Source: Sutterella wadsworthensis
GTDB taxonomy: Bacteria > Pseudomonadota > Gammaproteobacteria > Burkholderiales > Burkholderiaceae_F
Direction: 5' to 3'
Length of the DNA stretch: 64,000 nucleotides
Assembly: GCF_003315195.1 (NCBI RefSeq)
Contig: NZ_QNRV01000003.1
Coordinates: 62,001 to 126,000, forward strand
How positions within the stretch are numbered: position 1 is the stretch's first letter; every line of letters begins with the position of its first letter. Positions 1-9,020 of the stretch are shown piece by piece. Under the pieces are notes generated by a model. That model made no database searches. It was not told the origin of the DNA and worked only from the letters and a program-made list of their open reading frames with translations. The position numbers and the translations under genes are program-made.

Positions 1-554
1 GAAGCCGCCAAGGCGACGGCATTGACAAGATTAAGCGGACCATCAGCGCTGAGACCTGTAGCGGGACGCATAGAGCCAACCAGTACAACAGGCTTGTCGC
101 TTTTGACAACCAGATTTAAGAAATAGGCTGTTTCCTCAAGCGTATCGGTGCCGTGCGTGACGACAATGCCGTCCACGTCTTTCTTTGCCAGAAATTCATT
201 GATTCGCTTTGCGAGCGTCAGTTCGTTAGCGACCGAAAGCTTAGAACTCCCGACGTTGAAGATCTGCTCGCCAGTGATGTTGGCGAAATTTTTGATTTCC
301 GGCACGGCGTCCGTCAGAACTTCAATACCGACTGGTTTGTGGCCGGAACCAACACCATAATCCGTAAGCGAAAGCGAGCCGGAACCGCGGCTCGCGATCG
401 TACCGCCGGTAGCTAGAATCGCAATATTGGGGAGCGACTTGACTTGTTCTGCCTTAACGGGCGCATCAGCCGCAGCAGCAGGGAGAGCCGTAAGGCTGGC
501 GCCTGCACCCAAAAGAATACTTGTCGCAAAGGCAATAGCGGTCTTCTTAATCAT
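1..554 (-). CDS. ansB: Type II L-asparaginase, periplasmic (3' part missing)
   Basis: Hydrolyses L-asparagine to aspartate and ammonia, normally in the periplasm. The visible 184 or so residues begin with a signal peptide (MIKK, a hydrophobic stretch, then an Ala-rich cleavage region near residue 29). The family signature ATGGTIA follows near residue 47, which carries the first catalytic Thr. Further on come the second signature HGTDTLEETA and the GSMRP and SADGP motifs. The ATG at 554 is preceded by GGAGGAAACT. The gene runs off the left edge of the window, so its C-terminal domain is not seen. It lies 21 bases after the CapA-like gene on the same strand and may be the last visible gene of that run. 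The symbol rests on family and signal peptide only. Confidence 0.9.
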   Translation of the reverse strand, partial: MIKKTAIAFATSILLGAGASLTALPAAAADAPVKAEQVKSLPNIAILATGGTIASRGSGSLSLTDYGVGSGHKPVGIEVLTDAVPEIKNFANITGEQIFNVGSSKLSVANELTLAKRINEFLAKKDVDGIVVTHGTDTLEETAYFLNLVVKSDKPVVLVGSMRPATGLSADGPLNLVNAVALAA

Positions 555-575
555 AGTTTCCTCCATTTGGGTGGA

Positions 576-1877
576 TTACTGCGGCAGAATGACCTTGCCA
601 ACACCATTCTCAATTTCAATGGTTGTGCCGAGATCAGCAGAGAGCTGTTTTAGGTGCTCAAGCGTCTCTACACTCTGGGAAAGCTTAGGCGAGCCACGAT
701 GCGGACGCGGATTTTTCTGACCCAAGTCGATTGGATAAAGCTTCACTTCGGTGAGCTTCCCGTCTTCGATCGTCCATGAAGGCAAAACAGCGCGCCAGAT
801 TTCAGGGTTAACGACGTCGCCCTTCGTACCGTTCTTGCTGCGGAAATCCATATAAGCACCGACGCTCATTTCCTGCGGCAGGTTCTTGCCATCAAAAGCG
901 TCATAGGGCTGGCGTGCGACAGTTTCAGCTTGAAAGATGAAGTTTCCAAGAGAGTAGAAGATTACGCCGCCCTTCCAGCATTCAATACCGCGAAGCTGAT
1001 GCGGACCATGACCGATCACAACGCTCGCACCCGCGTCAATGCAGGCTTTGCTGAAGGTTTCAATGAATTCAGGTGACTTCATCGTGTCGCCGCCGCGCAT
1101 TTCGTGATGGTGGACTGAGACGATGACAATGTCAGCCTGCCGGCGAGCTTCAGCAATTTCATCGAGTGTCCGCTTTAAATCCTTCTTGTTGGGCGCTGTT
1201 TCATTGCGTTCCGGGCCATCAGTGAGGACAAAATTCATGCTTCCGAGCGGCAGTGTGCCTTCGGGGAACGGCAGACGGTAGCCGCGGGAAATTAGATTGA
1301 ACGTGCGGGCATTGATCTCCGTGATGTCGGAAAGCTCCTTTGCCATATCGAAGTGCTTTTGATTCACATGATGGACAGTACGGAAACGAAGCGGATTCAA
1401 ACCCGGACGTCCCTTCATGGTGAAACCTTGTCCGCCAGCGGCAGCAGCCGGATCAAGCGTAGACGTAATGCCGATCATGGCAACGCGGGCATGCTTAGTT
1501 TCGAGGTATGCCGCGCCAGAGGCTTCCTGAAGCGTCATGCCGGTGCCAGCAAAAATCATGCCGCGCTCTTTGAGATGCTTGATTGTGGCAACAATCCCGC
1601 CCTGTCCAAAGTCGCCGGAGTGATTGTTCGCCGTATTAAAGAGATTGAAACCATAGCGGTTCATATCGTCGAGGAGAACAGGGTCGCTCATTGCCCACGT
1701 ACCGCCCGATGTCGCCGCCGGGGCGCCTTCTTGGTCATGAAAAGTAGATTCAAGGTTGGCAAAGCGAACATCATGAGCCTCAATCAAGCACTTCAGTTCG
1801 TCGAAACCTTCATAGCCATCATTTGGAATGCGGCGGGTAATGAAGCTGTCGCCCGACGCAATGAATGTCGTCTTCAT
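576..1877 (-). CDS. CapA/PgsA-family metallophosphoesterase-like protein
   Basis: A 433-residue member of the CapA family, named after poly-gamma-glutamate capsule synthesis but containing many uncharacterised calcineurin-like phosphoesterases. Visible metal-site motifs are SGDS near residue 9, NLES near 43, ANNH near 84, a VHHH stretch, GHGPH, and YSLGNFIFQ. No signal peptide or membrane segment is seen, unlike the membrane-anchored capsule CapA, so it is probably cytosolic. The start at 1877 is chosen over an upstream start 36 bases earlier because AGGGAGA precedes it. It sits between an M20 peptidase and an asparaginase, which hints at a role in handling amide-linked or gamma-linked amino acids. 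That is inference; no substrate can be assigned. Confidence 0.75.
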   Translation of the reverse strand: MKTTFIASGDSFITRRIPNDGYEGFDELKCLIEAHDVRFANLESTFHDQEGAPAATSGGTWAMSDPVLLDDMNRYGFNLFNTANNHSGDFGQGGIVATIKHLKERGMIFAGTGMTLQEASGAAYLETKHARVAMIGITSTLDPAAAAGGQGFTMKGRPGLNPLRFRTVHHVNQKHFDMAKELSDITEINARTFNLISRGYRLPFPEGTLPLGSMNFVLTDGPERNETAPNKKDLKRTLDEIAEARRQADIVIVSVHHHEMRGGDTMKSPEFIETFSKACIDAGASVVIGHGPHQLRGIECWKGGVIFYSLGNFIFQAETVARQPYDAFDGKNLPQEMSVGAYMDFRSKNGTKGDVVNPEIWRAVLPSWTIEDGKLTEVKLYPIDLGQKNPRPHRGSPKLSQSVETLEHLKQLSADLGTTIEIENGVGKVILPQ

Positions 1878-1973
1878 AGGAAATCTCCCTTTTTTTGGTT
1901 CTCCAAGCTGCAAGCTCGAGCCCCGTGCGCTTCCACCGCCTGGAGAGAGAAGAAGCGCACGGAACCCTGAAAC

Positions 1974-3113
1974 TTAGCCTCTTGTGCCCTTAGCTTTTTC
2001 ATAGGTGCGGTGAATGATTTCTGCAGCCACTTGGCCACCCTTGAAGAGATCAGTCATATAGATCTGTTCGGCATTGGTGTGGTTCTTGCTGTAGCCCAAG
2101 GCAAGACCAATCGCCTGGATGCCGTTCCAGTTGAAGTGATTGCCGTCCATTCCGCCACCGCCGCGTTCACACCAACCTTCAACTCCCACAGTCTTCAATG
2201 CGTCCATTGCTGTCGAAACGATTTCAGACTGCAGATCGACAAAGAACGTGTGGTAAAGCGTCTTGATATTCACGTCGATCGGGGTGTTCCAGCGCTTCGC
2301 CGTCTCGGCGAAAGTCGCCTTGAAGCCTTCGAGATACTTTTCAAGCGCGGTATCGTCGGTGCTTCGAGCCTCAGCTGTCATTTCGCAGAGATCCGGAACA
2401 ACATTGGTACCGGTTCCTCCCTTGATGACGCCAATATTCGAAACTACCGTGGGCGTGATGCGGCCTTCCTGAAGATGCATAATCGCGTCTGCAGCAACAC
2501 GGATGGCAGAGAGTCCCTTCTCTGGCTCATTACCGGCATGGGCCTTGATGCCGTGAACCTTGATCTCGATCTTGCACTTGGTCGGCGCTTGATTGATGAT
2601 GCGGCCTATGCGGCCAGGCGCGTCAAAGACGAAAGCCTGCTTGCTTTTAAGCTTAGAAAAGTCAAGCTGACCAGAGCCTTGAACGCCGATCTCTTCACAG
2701 ACCGAGAAAACCACTTCTACGGGGCCGTGAGGCTTTCCGCTTTCTTTGACACGACGAAGTCCGTCCAGAACGGCACATAGGCCAGACACGTCGTCGGCAG
2801 CAAGAATTGATGTACCGTCGCTCTTAATCAAGTCCTCGGCTTCATTCACAACAGGATGAATAGCCCCGGAATTCCTCACGCGATCCAAATGGGCAGAGAG
2901 AAGAATTGAAGGCACATCCGAGGCGCCGGCGAGGCGACCAATTAAATTGCCAGTATTGCCGCCAAGCTTTTCACCTGCTTTGTCTTCTTCAACTGTCAGC
3001 CCGAGATCAAGGAGCTTCTGCTTGACGACGTCGGCAATTTTGCGTTCGTCCCGGCTCTGGACTGGGATTTGGATAAGTTCCAAAAATTCCTTAAGCATGG
3101 ATGCTTCAGACAT
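1974..3113 (-). CDS. M20-family metallopeptidase (peptidase T-like)
   Basis: A 379-residue zinc-dependent exo- or dipeptidase of the M20/PepT group, cytosolic. Metal ligands typical of the family can be read: H75 and D77 in SAHLD, D107 in AADD, the catalytic pair E140-E141 in CEEIG, D164 in FDAPG, and a late His in SKNH near residue 345. The lid (dimerisation) domain lies between roughly residues 175 and 290. The ATG at 3113 follows AAGGAGAACGTT. The gene begins 24 bases after the DcuC-like transporter, so the two are almost surely cotranscribed. Substrate (tripeptide, acyl-amino acid or other) cannot be told from sequence; the CapA-like and asparaginase neighbours suggest amino-acid salvage. 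Confidence 0.85.
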   Translation of the reverse strand: MSEASMLKEFLELIQIPVQSRDERKIADVVKQKLLDLGLTVEEDKAGEKLGGNTGNLIGRLAGASDVPSILLSAHLDRVRNSGAIHPVVNEAEDLIKSDGTSILAADDVSGLCAVLDGLRRVKESGKPHGPVEVVFSVCEEIGVQGSGQLDFSKLKSKQAFVFDAPGRIGRIINQAPTKCKIEIKVHGIKAHAGNEPEKGLSAIRVAADAIMHLQEGRITPTVVSNIGVIKGGTGTNVVPDLCEMTAEARSTDDTALEKYLEGFKATFAETAKRWNTPIDVNIKTLYHTFFVDLQSEIVSTAMDALKTVGVEGWCERGGGGMDGNHFNWNGIQAIGLALGYSKNHTNAEQIYMTDLFKGGQVAAEIIHRTYEKAKGTRG

Positions 3114-3137
3114 AACGTTCTCCTTTTCTTTTATGAA

Positions 3138-4412
3138 TTAGAAGACGTAGAGCATCAGCGTCACGAAGATGAGTGCGCCAGACATCGGGATGATCTGGAA
3201 CTTCGCCACAGTCATCGGCGAAACCTTCGCGATCCCGGCGCAGATAATCATGGCACCGGCTACAGGCGAGATTGAACGACCAATACCACCCGAGAGCACC
3301 GTCATGGCACCCATATTCATAATGTCAAGGCCAAATTGCGGAGCATGCGCGCTCACAGCATTGTTGAAGGCGATCGAAGCTGCTTCGCCTGAACCGCAGA
3401 GCACAGCGATGACAAACGGACCAACAATCGAAGCACCCTTTGCAATGACAGGCGACGAACTCATAAACTCGATCAGGGCCTGGATCAGACCTACGCTCTT
3501 CATGCCGGCCACGAAGATATTGGCCGCAACGATGATGCCGAAGATGTTCCCGAAGCTGTCACCCATGCCCTTAAAAAAGGTCTTGACGAACGTGCCAGGA
3601 TTCGGACGAACGGCAATCAATGCCACAACTGCACCGATGATCATGGCGTGTGAGACCGGCATCTTGAGCGCCGACACGATGCCAAAGTTTCCAAGGAGCA
3701 AAATGATGAGCGGGAGAAGCGGAATGATGGAATAGAGGTAGTTAATCTTGAAATCGGGCGGGATACCTTCGCCGTCAGCTTCTAGCTTCACTTCATCAGG
3801 ACGCCAGCCACGCTTCTTCATATAGAAGGCTATCAAGACCATCAGTGCGGACGAAATCACTACCGAGCCCAGAATCGGACCTGCAACCATCTGGACGAAT
3901 TCGATTGAGGGACGCTGTGCAAGATCGGCGACGATCGTCGGATGCACGTGGCCCGGATTCAAATTACCGCCATAGAGGCCGGCCATCACAGCCGCGGCCG
4001 CGAGCGGTGCAGGAACACCTGCGGAAAGAAGCAGCGGAATGAAGATTGTGCCCACAGCGGCGGAAGTACCGGCCGCAGACGGGATAGCGCTATTCACGAT
4101 GGTCGTCGCGAGCGATACGCCAATGATGACAAACGGGCCGGCCTTCTTCAGCAGCTTCAGGAAGACAGCAATCAAATGGGTATGAAGACCTGTCATCTTG
4201 ACGACAGCTGCAAAACCCATCGAAGCGATGATGACTTCAAAGACATTCGCCTGCTTCATCGACTTCGAGAAGGACACGAGGGGGGCAAGCGGGTCGCCGG
4301 CCATGCAAGCGAGAATCAAGCCGCCTGCGATAAGTACCAGTCGGGTCTCGTACTTTTTAACGAGCGCCCAGCACATCGCCAGAATGACGACTGCCGAGAG
4401 GATCATTGTCAT
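3138..4412 (-). CDS. DcuC-family anion transporter
   Basis: A 424-residue polytopic inner-membrane protein with about 10 to 12 hydrophobic segments. Its C-terminal half matches the DcuC family well: a GMGDSFGNIFG stretch like the GMADAFAN region of E. coli DcuC, the following VGLIQALI segment, and GRSISPVAG with IAKVSP near the end. DcuC carries C4-dicarboxylates in anaerobic cells. AGGAGACAACC precedes the ATG at 4412. The gene starts 51 bases after mdcE, on the same strand, and no MdcF- or MadLM-type malonate carrier is seen anywhere in the window. Uptake of malonate is therefore a reasonable inferred role; C4-dicarboxylate exchange linked to asparagine breakdown is the alternative. Confidence 0.85.
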   Translation of the reverse strand: MTMILSAVVILAMCWALVKKYETRLVLIAGGLILACMAGDPLAPLVSFSKSMKQANVFEVIIASMGFAAVVKMTGLHTHLIAVFLKLLKKAGPFVIIGVSLATTIVNSAIPSAAGTSAAVGTIFIPLLLSAGVPAPLAAAAVMAGLYGGNLNPGHVHPTIVADLAQRPSIEFVQMVAGPILGSVVISSALMVLIAFYMKKRGWRPDEVKLEADGEGIPPDFKINYLYSIIPLLPLIILLLGNFGIVSALKMPVSHAMIIGAVVALIAVRPNPGTFVKTFFKGMGDSFGNIFGIIVAANIFVAGMKSVGLIQALIEFMSSSPVIAKGASIVGPFVIAVLCGSGEAASIAFNNAVSAHAPQFGLDIMNMGAMTVLSGGIGRSISPVAGAMIICAGIAKVSPMTVAKFQIIPMSGALIFVTLMLYVF

Positions 4413-4463
4413 GGTTGTCTCCTTTTTTTCCTGCTAGAGGTAGTCTTAGGAATCCAAATGGAA

Positions 4464-5291
4464 TTAATGCCAAACGGCTCTCATACGCGCGCGAACCATT
4501 GCAGATGCTTGACGCAGTGGCGCATGCAGACGTCGTTCTGGAAGGTTTTCGGCTTTGGCAAACCGAATGCCTTTCAAGATAGCTGCACGAGCCTTTTTCA
4601 CATCGTCAGTTGCGGGCAGATCAGGATCGGAAATGTCAAGAAGCTCACCCAAAATCCCGAGCTGCGAGAAATGTCTTACGTCATATGCCATAGGCGGAAT
4701 CTCGGATGCGAAATGATCTAGTGCTTCAACGGTTCTTAGCGTGATGCGGGCAGCTGATTCCTTGCTCATCGCATGAACCATAACCTCCGGATCGTTGAGT
4801 GCAATCAGGTAGTCGGCTTGGTAGCCAAAAGCAAGAAATGCGCCTGACATCGCCTTGCCGACAATGAAACCCACAACAGGATGTCCGACTTCGCGCGCTT
4901 TAATGAAAGCGGCAGAAGATGCTGCAAGCGCCTGGTGAATGCCGAACGCCTCTTCCCGCCTGCCATAGGCCTGACTCGCAACATCAATGACGAGCACAAG
5001 CGGCGTCTTTTCTTCTTGGCTGGACTCGGCTTGGACGAAATCCAAAACGGACGTCGCAACAGCCCAACCTTCGAGAAGACCTACTTCACCTTTCCGAGCG
5101 CGTGGATAACGATTCTTAGGATCCGGAAGTACGGCCATGAAGCGAACAGCCCTACCATCGATTTCGCCGTCAGCCGCGGCAACGCTCGGGATCAGCTCCC
5201 CCAAAAGCTTGGCCTCCGGATCGAGCGCCTTGAGCCAAACAGCACCCCTGCTCGCAGCCGCGAGGCTCTTCGTCGTTTCAACGCGATTCAT
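4464..5291 (-). CDS. mdcE: Malonate decarboxylase gamma subunit
   Basis: Second half of the carboxytransferase-type decarboxylase (with MdcD) that releases CO2 from malonyl-S-ACP to give acetyl-S-ACP. The 275-residue protein has the crotonase-like fold expected of the family. Supporting stretches include the VIDVASQAYGRREEAFG region and the VGFIVGKAMSGAFLAFG segment near residues 140 to 160, which resembles the acyl-binding region of carboxyltransferase subunits. Its ATG overlaps the mdcD stop codon (ATGA at 5288-5291) and follows AAGGAGATCGC, so translation is coupled and equal amounts are expected. The cytosolic complex is MdcA, MdcC, MdcD, MdcE. Confidence 0.93.
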   Translation of the reverse strand: MNRVETTKSLAAASRGAVWLKALDPEAKLLGELIPSVAAADGEIDGRAVRFMAVLPDPKNRYPRARKGEVGLLEGWAVATSVLDFVQAESSQEEKTPLVLVIDVASQAYGRREEAFGIHQALAASSAAFIKAREVGHPVVGFIVGKAMSGAFLAFGYQADYLIALNDPEVMVHAMSKESAARITLRTVEALDHFASEIPPMAYDVRHFSQLGILGELLDISDPDLPATDDVKKARAAILKGIRFAKAENLPERRLHAPLRQASAMVRARMRAVWH

Positions 5292-6124
5292 TTGCGATCT
5301 CCTTGGGAGAAAAGGGCTTTGGTAATTTCGGGAAACACCTGCTGAGAAGCATCAAAACCGGCAAGTCTCGGAAGGTAGAAGCCCACACGGTCTGTGCGAA
5401 AAGATTCTGGGCTGCCTTGAGCAAAGCATTTGGCAATTGCCGTTCGAACGGCATCTACGTCATCGACTGCAAGCTCATCGGCAAATCCGGTCTCATAGCG
5501 GATTTCTCCGCCCGTCATCGACCAAATAAAAGGCTTATCTTTGGAGTCATATTCTGTGATGCCCGCCTCCTGCTCAATCACCTGCGGACCATTGAGGCCC
5601 AGACGAGCTTCTTTAGTCACGACCAAGTAGGAGCAAAGCCCTGCAGCAATCGACATGCCGCCGAAGCAACCGACCGTTCCCGTGATGAGGCCAACAACTG
5701 GCGTATGACGGCGCAGCTTGGCAATGGCTGAATGAATATCGGCAATGGCTGCCAGCCCAAGATTTGCTTCCTGAAGACGCACACCGCCCGTTTCGAGGCA
5801 AAGGATCACAAGAGGCGGATTCCCTGCCTCAGCGTCTTCGAGGGCAAGCTCAAGCATCGCCGCCATCTTGGCGCCTGACACTTCACCCATGCTTCCGCCC
5901 TGGAAAGCCCCTTCAATGGCAGCCACACAGCAAGCTTTACCGCCGAAAGTCCCCTTAGCAATCACCATGCCGTCATCGGCCTGTGGAACGATGTTCTGTT
6001 TTTCAAGCCACGGAGACTCAATGAAGTCAAACGGTCCCAAGAGCTCGCGGAAGCTTCCGCTGTCAAGAAGCGCCTTTGCGCGTTCACGAGCACGCAGTTC
6101 AATGAAGCTCTTTTTAATCAGCAT
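5288..6124 (-). CDS. mdcD: Malonate decarboxylase beta subunit
   Basis: First half of the decarboxylase pair acting on malonyl-S-ACP. The 278 residues include an N-terminal SFIELRARERAKALLD segment, a glycine-rich FQGGSMGEVSGAKM region near residues 75 to 90, the ETGGVRLQEAN motif near 111 to 121 and a GTVGCFGGMSIAAG oxyanion-type segment, all characteristic of MdcD and the carboxyltransferase superfamily. AGGAGG lies 7 bases before the ATG at 6124. The stop codon of the preceding mdcB-mdcC fusion is 2 bases upstream and mdcE overlaps downstream, a tightly coupled operon. Confidence 0.94.
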   Translation of the reverse strand: MLIKKSFIELRARERAKALLDSGSFRELLGPFDFIESPWLEKQNIVPQADDGMVIAKGTFGGKACCVAAIEGAFQGGSMGEVSGAKMAAMLELALEDAEAGNPPLVILCLETGGVRLQEANLGLAAIADIHSAIAKLRRHTPVVGLITGTVGCFGGMSIAAGLCSYLVVTKEARLGLNGPQVIEQEAGITEYDSKDKPFIWSMTGGEIRYETGFADELAVDDVDAVRTAIAKCFAQGSPESFRTDRVGFYLPRLAGFDASQQVFPEITKALFSQGDRK

Positions 6125-6126
6125 GA

Positions 6127-7353
6127 CTACGCCTCCTGTTCTTTTGCGGCTTCAATGGCCTGTTCAATCCGGATGCGTGCAACACCTGGCGTTGCGCCGA
6201 AGTCATGAATGACCATGATCCCGGCAGGCAAACCCTGCATCACCGACAAGCGTTCAAAAATGGCGCTCCATCGAGCTGCGCTGTTGTCCACAGATGAAGT
6301 GATCTTGACGGTGAGATCCCTCTTGTCACTCACACCGTCGTAGAGCACTTCCATGTCACCCGATGCAACCACGCCCATCTGGACTTGAGCGTCCTTGATC
6401 GGTTGGCCGGCCGGTATCTTTAATTCAAGCGATTCCATAAATTTCCCCAATGAGTGATTTCTTTCTTCGACCCAGAAAGCCAATAAGCGGTCCAAGAAAA
6501 GCGTCGCAGCGAGAAGATCGGCGGAGCCACCCGGTGAGAGCTTTTGTTCCTCCATTTGGCGGCACAGTGCCTCATATGCCGCACTGCCCTCAGGAAGGCC
6601 GACACCTCCAAGGTCAAGCACCTGTTTTGCACCGCTCTGTACTGCTTGGAGTCCAGCGAGTCCGCCGCGATGGGCGATGCAGGTATCCGGAAGGGTTGCC
6701 ATGAGCGCAAGCAACGCATTGATCTGAGAAGCGGCTTCAGAGAGCCCAGCCTTGCGGGACTTCAGGAGCGCAGGGAGCGCAAATAAGCGGACATGCTCAA
6801 AACCGCTTTGCGCCTCTTCCCTGGCTCCAGGAAGTCCTAAGCGCTTTCGGACGACAAGACCGTGGCTTGTTGCGGGTGCCTCGAACCCCGGGTCCGGAAT
6901 CGAAGCAATGTGGCCCGCAAGTGCTGCAACACGCTCTGCAGCTAGAGCGCTTCGCTCCTCAGCAAGCCCTGCTGCCACAGTCAACAGCCCTTGCGCATAA
7001 ATTGCGCCACGGTGCGTATTAACGCCGCCCGTTGCCTTGAGCATTGCGACCTCCGCCGCACGCCCAATAGCGCCGACTGTCATTCGAAGTGCTGAGAGAG
7101 ACTCCGGATTATTTCGATCGGCTTTCTTCGCTGCACCGGCCATTGCCTTGAAACTCGAGCTAATGGCGTCCACGGACGCATGCATCATCTCGATCGTCAT
7201 GTCCGTATGCGACCCGGAACTGCGCCAATTAACAAGCCCCGGTTTTGGGAAGAGATTCGCCTCATCCTTCAAGCTTGCGGTTGCAAGGAGCGCCAGTTCT
7301 TCCGCCGTTGGAAGACGCTCAAGCGACTCATCAAAGCGAACGGCACGACACAT
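6127..7353 (-). CDS. mdcB-mdcC: MdcB-MdcC fusion: prosthetic-group synthase plus acyl carrier protein
   Basis: One continuous 408-residue frame holding two proteins that are separate in described malonate decarboxylase clusters. Residues about 20 to 290 match MdcB, triphosphoribosyl-dephospho-CoA synthase (motifs LFPKPGLVNWRSSGSH, THRGAIYAQGL, and SPGGSADLLAATLFLD). Residues 306 to 408 match the whole of MdcC, the delta (ACP) subunit: VASGDMEVL with the Ser (residue 331, codon about 6361) that carries the phosphoribosyl-dephospho-CoA arm, then IHDFGATPGV near the end. I chose the ATG at 7353, two bases after the mdcA stop and behind GGAG, rather than an ATG at 7404 that has no ribosome site. 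An in-frame ATG at 6436-6438 sits exactly where free MdcC would start and is preceded by GGGGAAATTT, so separate MdcC could also be made. Confidence 0.88.
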   Translation of the reverse strand: MCRAVRFDESLERLPTAEELALLATASLKDEANLFPKPGLVNWRSSGSHTDMTIEMMHASVDAISSSFKAMAGAAKKADRNNPESLSALRMTVGAIGRAAEVAMLKATGGVNTHRGAIYAQGLLTVAAGLAEERSALAAERVAALAGHIASIPDPGFEAPATSHGLVVRKRLGLPGAREEAQSGFEHVRLFALPALLKSRKAGLSEAASQINALLALMATLPDTCIAHRGGLAGLQAVQSGAKQVLDLGGVGLPEGSAAYEALCRQMEEQKLSPGGSADLLAATLFLDRLLAFWVEERNHSLGKFMESLELKIPAGQPIKDAQVQMGVVASGDMEVLYDGVSDKRDLTVKITSSVDNSAARWSAIFERLSVMQGLPAGIMVIHDFGATPGVARIRIEQAIEAAKEQEA

Positions 7354-7355
7354 GG

Positions 7356-9020
7356 CTACCAGCTCCGGAACTTCGCTGGAGGGTTGTAGAGACCGCCCGA
7401 CCATTCGACGAGATCGGCAATACTCTTAGCGGCAAGAAGCGAACGATTTGCCTTTGCCGGATTGATCTCAAGGTCTTCCGAGCGAAGAAGCTTCTTTTCA
7501 AATCGCAACTTCTTCACTACTGCAGGATCTGCGGCCATGCCGATGTCCGTAATCCCCGCTACGGATGCCACAAGTGCTTTTCGCTCTTCCAAGGATTCTG
7601 CACGATAGAGACACGCGATACCTTCTTCGGTCACAACGTGCGTCACATCGTCGCCGTAGATCATTACGGGCGCGAGCGGTAAACCAGCCTTCTGGGCAAC
7701 TGGCACTGCATCGAGCGTTTCAACGAACGTAGGCTTCGGACCTGCCTGAAAGGTTTCCACCATTTGAACCACGAGCTTCTTGCCGCGAGCAACCGGATCG
7801 GGCTTCGGGATCATTTCAAGCCAGGCTTTCGTTGGGTGCCGACGGCCATGCGGGTCGTGCCCCATGTTGGGAGCTCCGCCGAAGCCAGCCAAGCGGCCGC
7901 GCGTAACGGTTGATGAATTGCCAAGCGGATCCATCTGGAGAGTTGAGCCCACGAACATGTCAACGGCGTATTGCCCTGCCATTTGGCAGAAAGCGCGGTT
8001 CGAACGCATGGAACCGTCCGGCCCCGTAAAGAACACGTCCGGGCGCGCAGCAATGTAGTCTTCCATCCCCAATTCACCGCCAAAGCAGTGAACACTTTTG
8101 ACCCAACCCGATTCAATGGCGGGAATCAGCGTCGGATGCGGATTCAAACACCAATGACGGCATACCTTGCCTTTGATGCCGAGCTCTTCGCCGAATGTTG
8201 GAAGAAGCAATTCGACGGCAGCAGTGTTGAAGCCGATGCCGTGATTCAAAGATTCGACTTCGTGCGGTGCGTAGATCCCCTTCAAAGCCATCATGGCCAT
8301 CAGGATGTGTGCGTCCTTGATCTGGCGCGGATCGCGCGTAAAGAGCGGTTCGATAAAGAACGGCCGGTCAGCCTTTACAACGTAATCCACCCAGGAACCA
8401 GGAATATCAACACGCTTTAGATCTTTCGGATCGTCAACAATCTCGTTTACCTGTGCAATCACGACACCGTCATGGAACGCGGCGGCCTCGAGAAGCGCTG
8501 GTGTATCTTCCGTGCTTGGACCCGTATAAAGGTTCCCTTCTCGGTCCGCCGCATATGCGGCAACGAGCACGACGTTCGGAATCAAATCAACGTAGAGCCG
8601 TGAGTAAAGCTCAACGTAGGTGTGAATCGCACCTATTTCGAGCTGGCCGTCTTCAAGGAGCTGCGCAATGCGCAAGCTTTGCGATCCCGCGTACGAAAAA
8701 TCGAGGCGCTTTGCAATCCCTTTTTCGAAAAGATCCATGTGCTCTGGGAGGCTCACACTTGGCATGATCATATGCAAGCCGTGAATCCTTTCGGAATCAA
8801 CATTCACAAGCGCACGCGAAAGAAAATCCGCCTGCTTCTGGTTGTTCCCTTCGAGCACAACACGGTCGCCCGGCATAACCAGGGTGTCGATTGCCATTCC
8901 GATTTTGTTCGTTGGGATCACCTTCCCAGATAAACCAAGCGCCTTCCTTGTTCCCTCGAGTCGGGCATGCTTTGCTCTTCGCCGGACATCCCACCGGCGA
9001 GTGCTTGAGCCTACTACCAT
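7356..9020 (-). CDS. mdcA: Malonate decarboxylase alpha subunit (acetyl-ACP:malonate transferase)
   Basis: Exchanges acetyl for malonyl on the MdcC thiol, regenerating malonyl-S-ACP in each catalytic cycle. The 554-residue length and sequence fit the MdcA family: VVLEGNNQKQADFL near residue 55, the LYSRLYVDLIP segment, GNLYTGPSTEDTP, and the late stretch GMAADPAVVKKLRF followed by NPAKANRS. The ATG at 9020 is preceded by AAGGAG with a 9-base spacer. It is the first gene of the leftward mdc operon; the divergent intergenic region at 9021-9225 separates it from mdcG. Cytosolic. Confidence 0.95.
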   Translation of the reverse strand: MVVGSSTRRWDVRRRAKHARLEGTRKALGLSGKVIPTNKIGMAIDTLVMPGDRVVLEGNNQKQADFLSRALVNVDSERIHGLHMIMPSVSLPEHMDLFEKGIAKRLDFSYAGSQSLRIAQLLEDGQLEIGAIHTYVELYSRLYVDLIPNVVLVAAYAADREGNLYTGPSTEDTPALLEAAAFHDGVVIAQVNEIVDDPKDLKRVDIPGSWVDYVVKADRPFFIEPLFTRDPRQIKDAHILMAMMALKGIYAPHEVESLNHGIGFNTAAVELLLPTFGEELGIKGKVCRHWCLNPHPTLIPAIESGWVKSVHCFGGELGMEDYIAARPDVFFTGPDGSMRSNRAFCQMAGQYAVDMFVGSTLQMDPLGNSSTVTRGRLAGFGGAPNMGHDPHGRRHPTKAWLEMIPKPDPVARGKKLVVQMVETFQAGPKPTFVETLDAVPVAQKAGLPLAPVMIYGDDVTHVVTEEGIACLYRAESLEERKALVASVAGITDIGMAADPAVVKKLRFEKKLLRSEDLEINPAKANRSLLAAKSIADLVEWSGGLYNPPAKFRSW

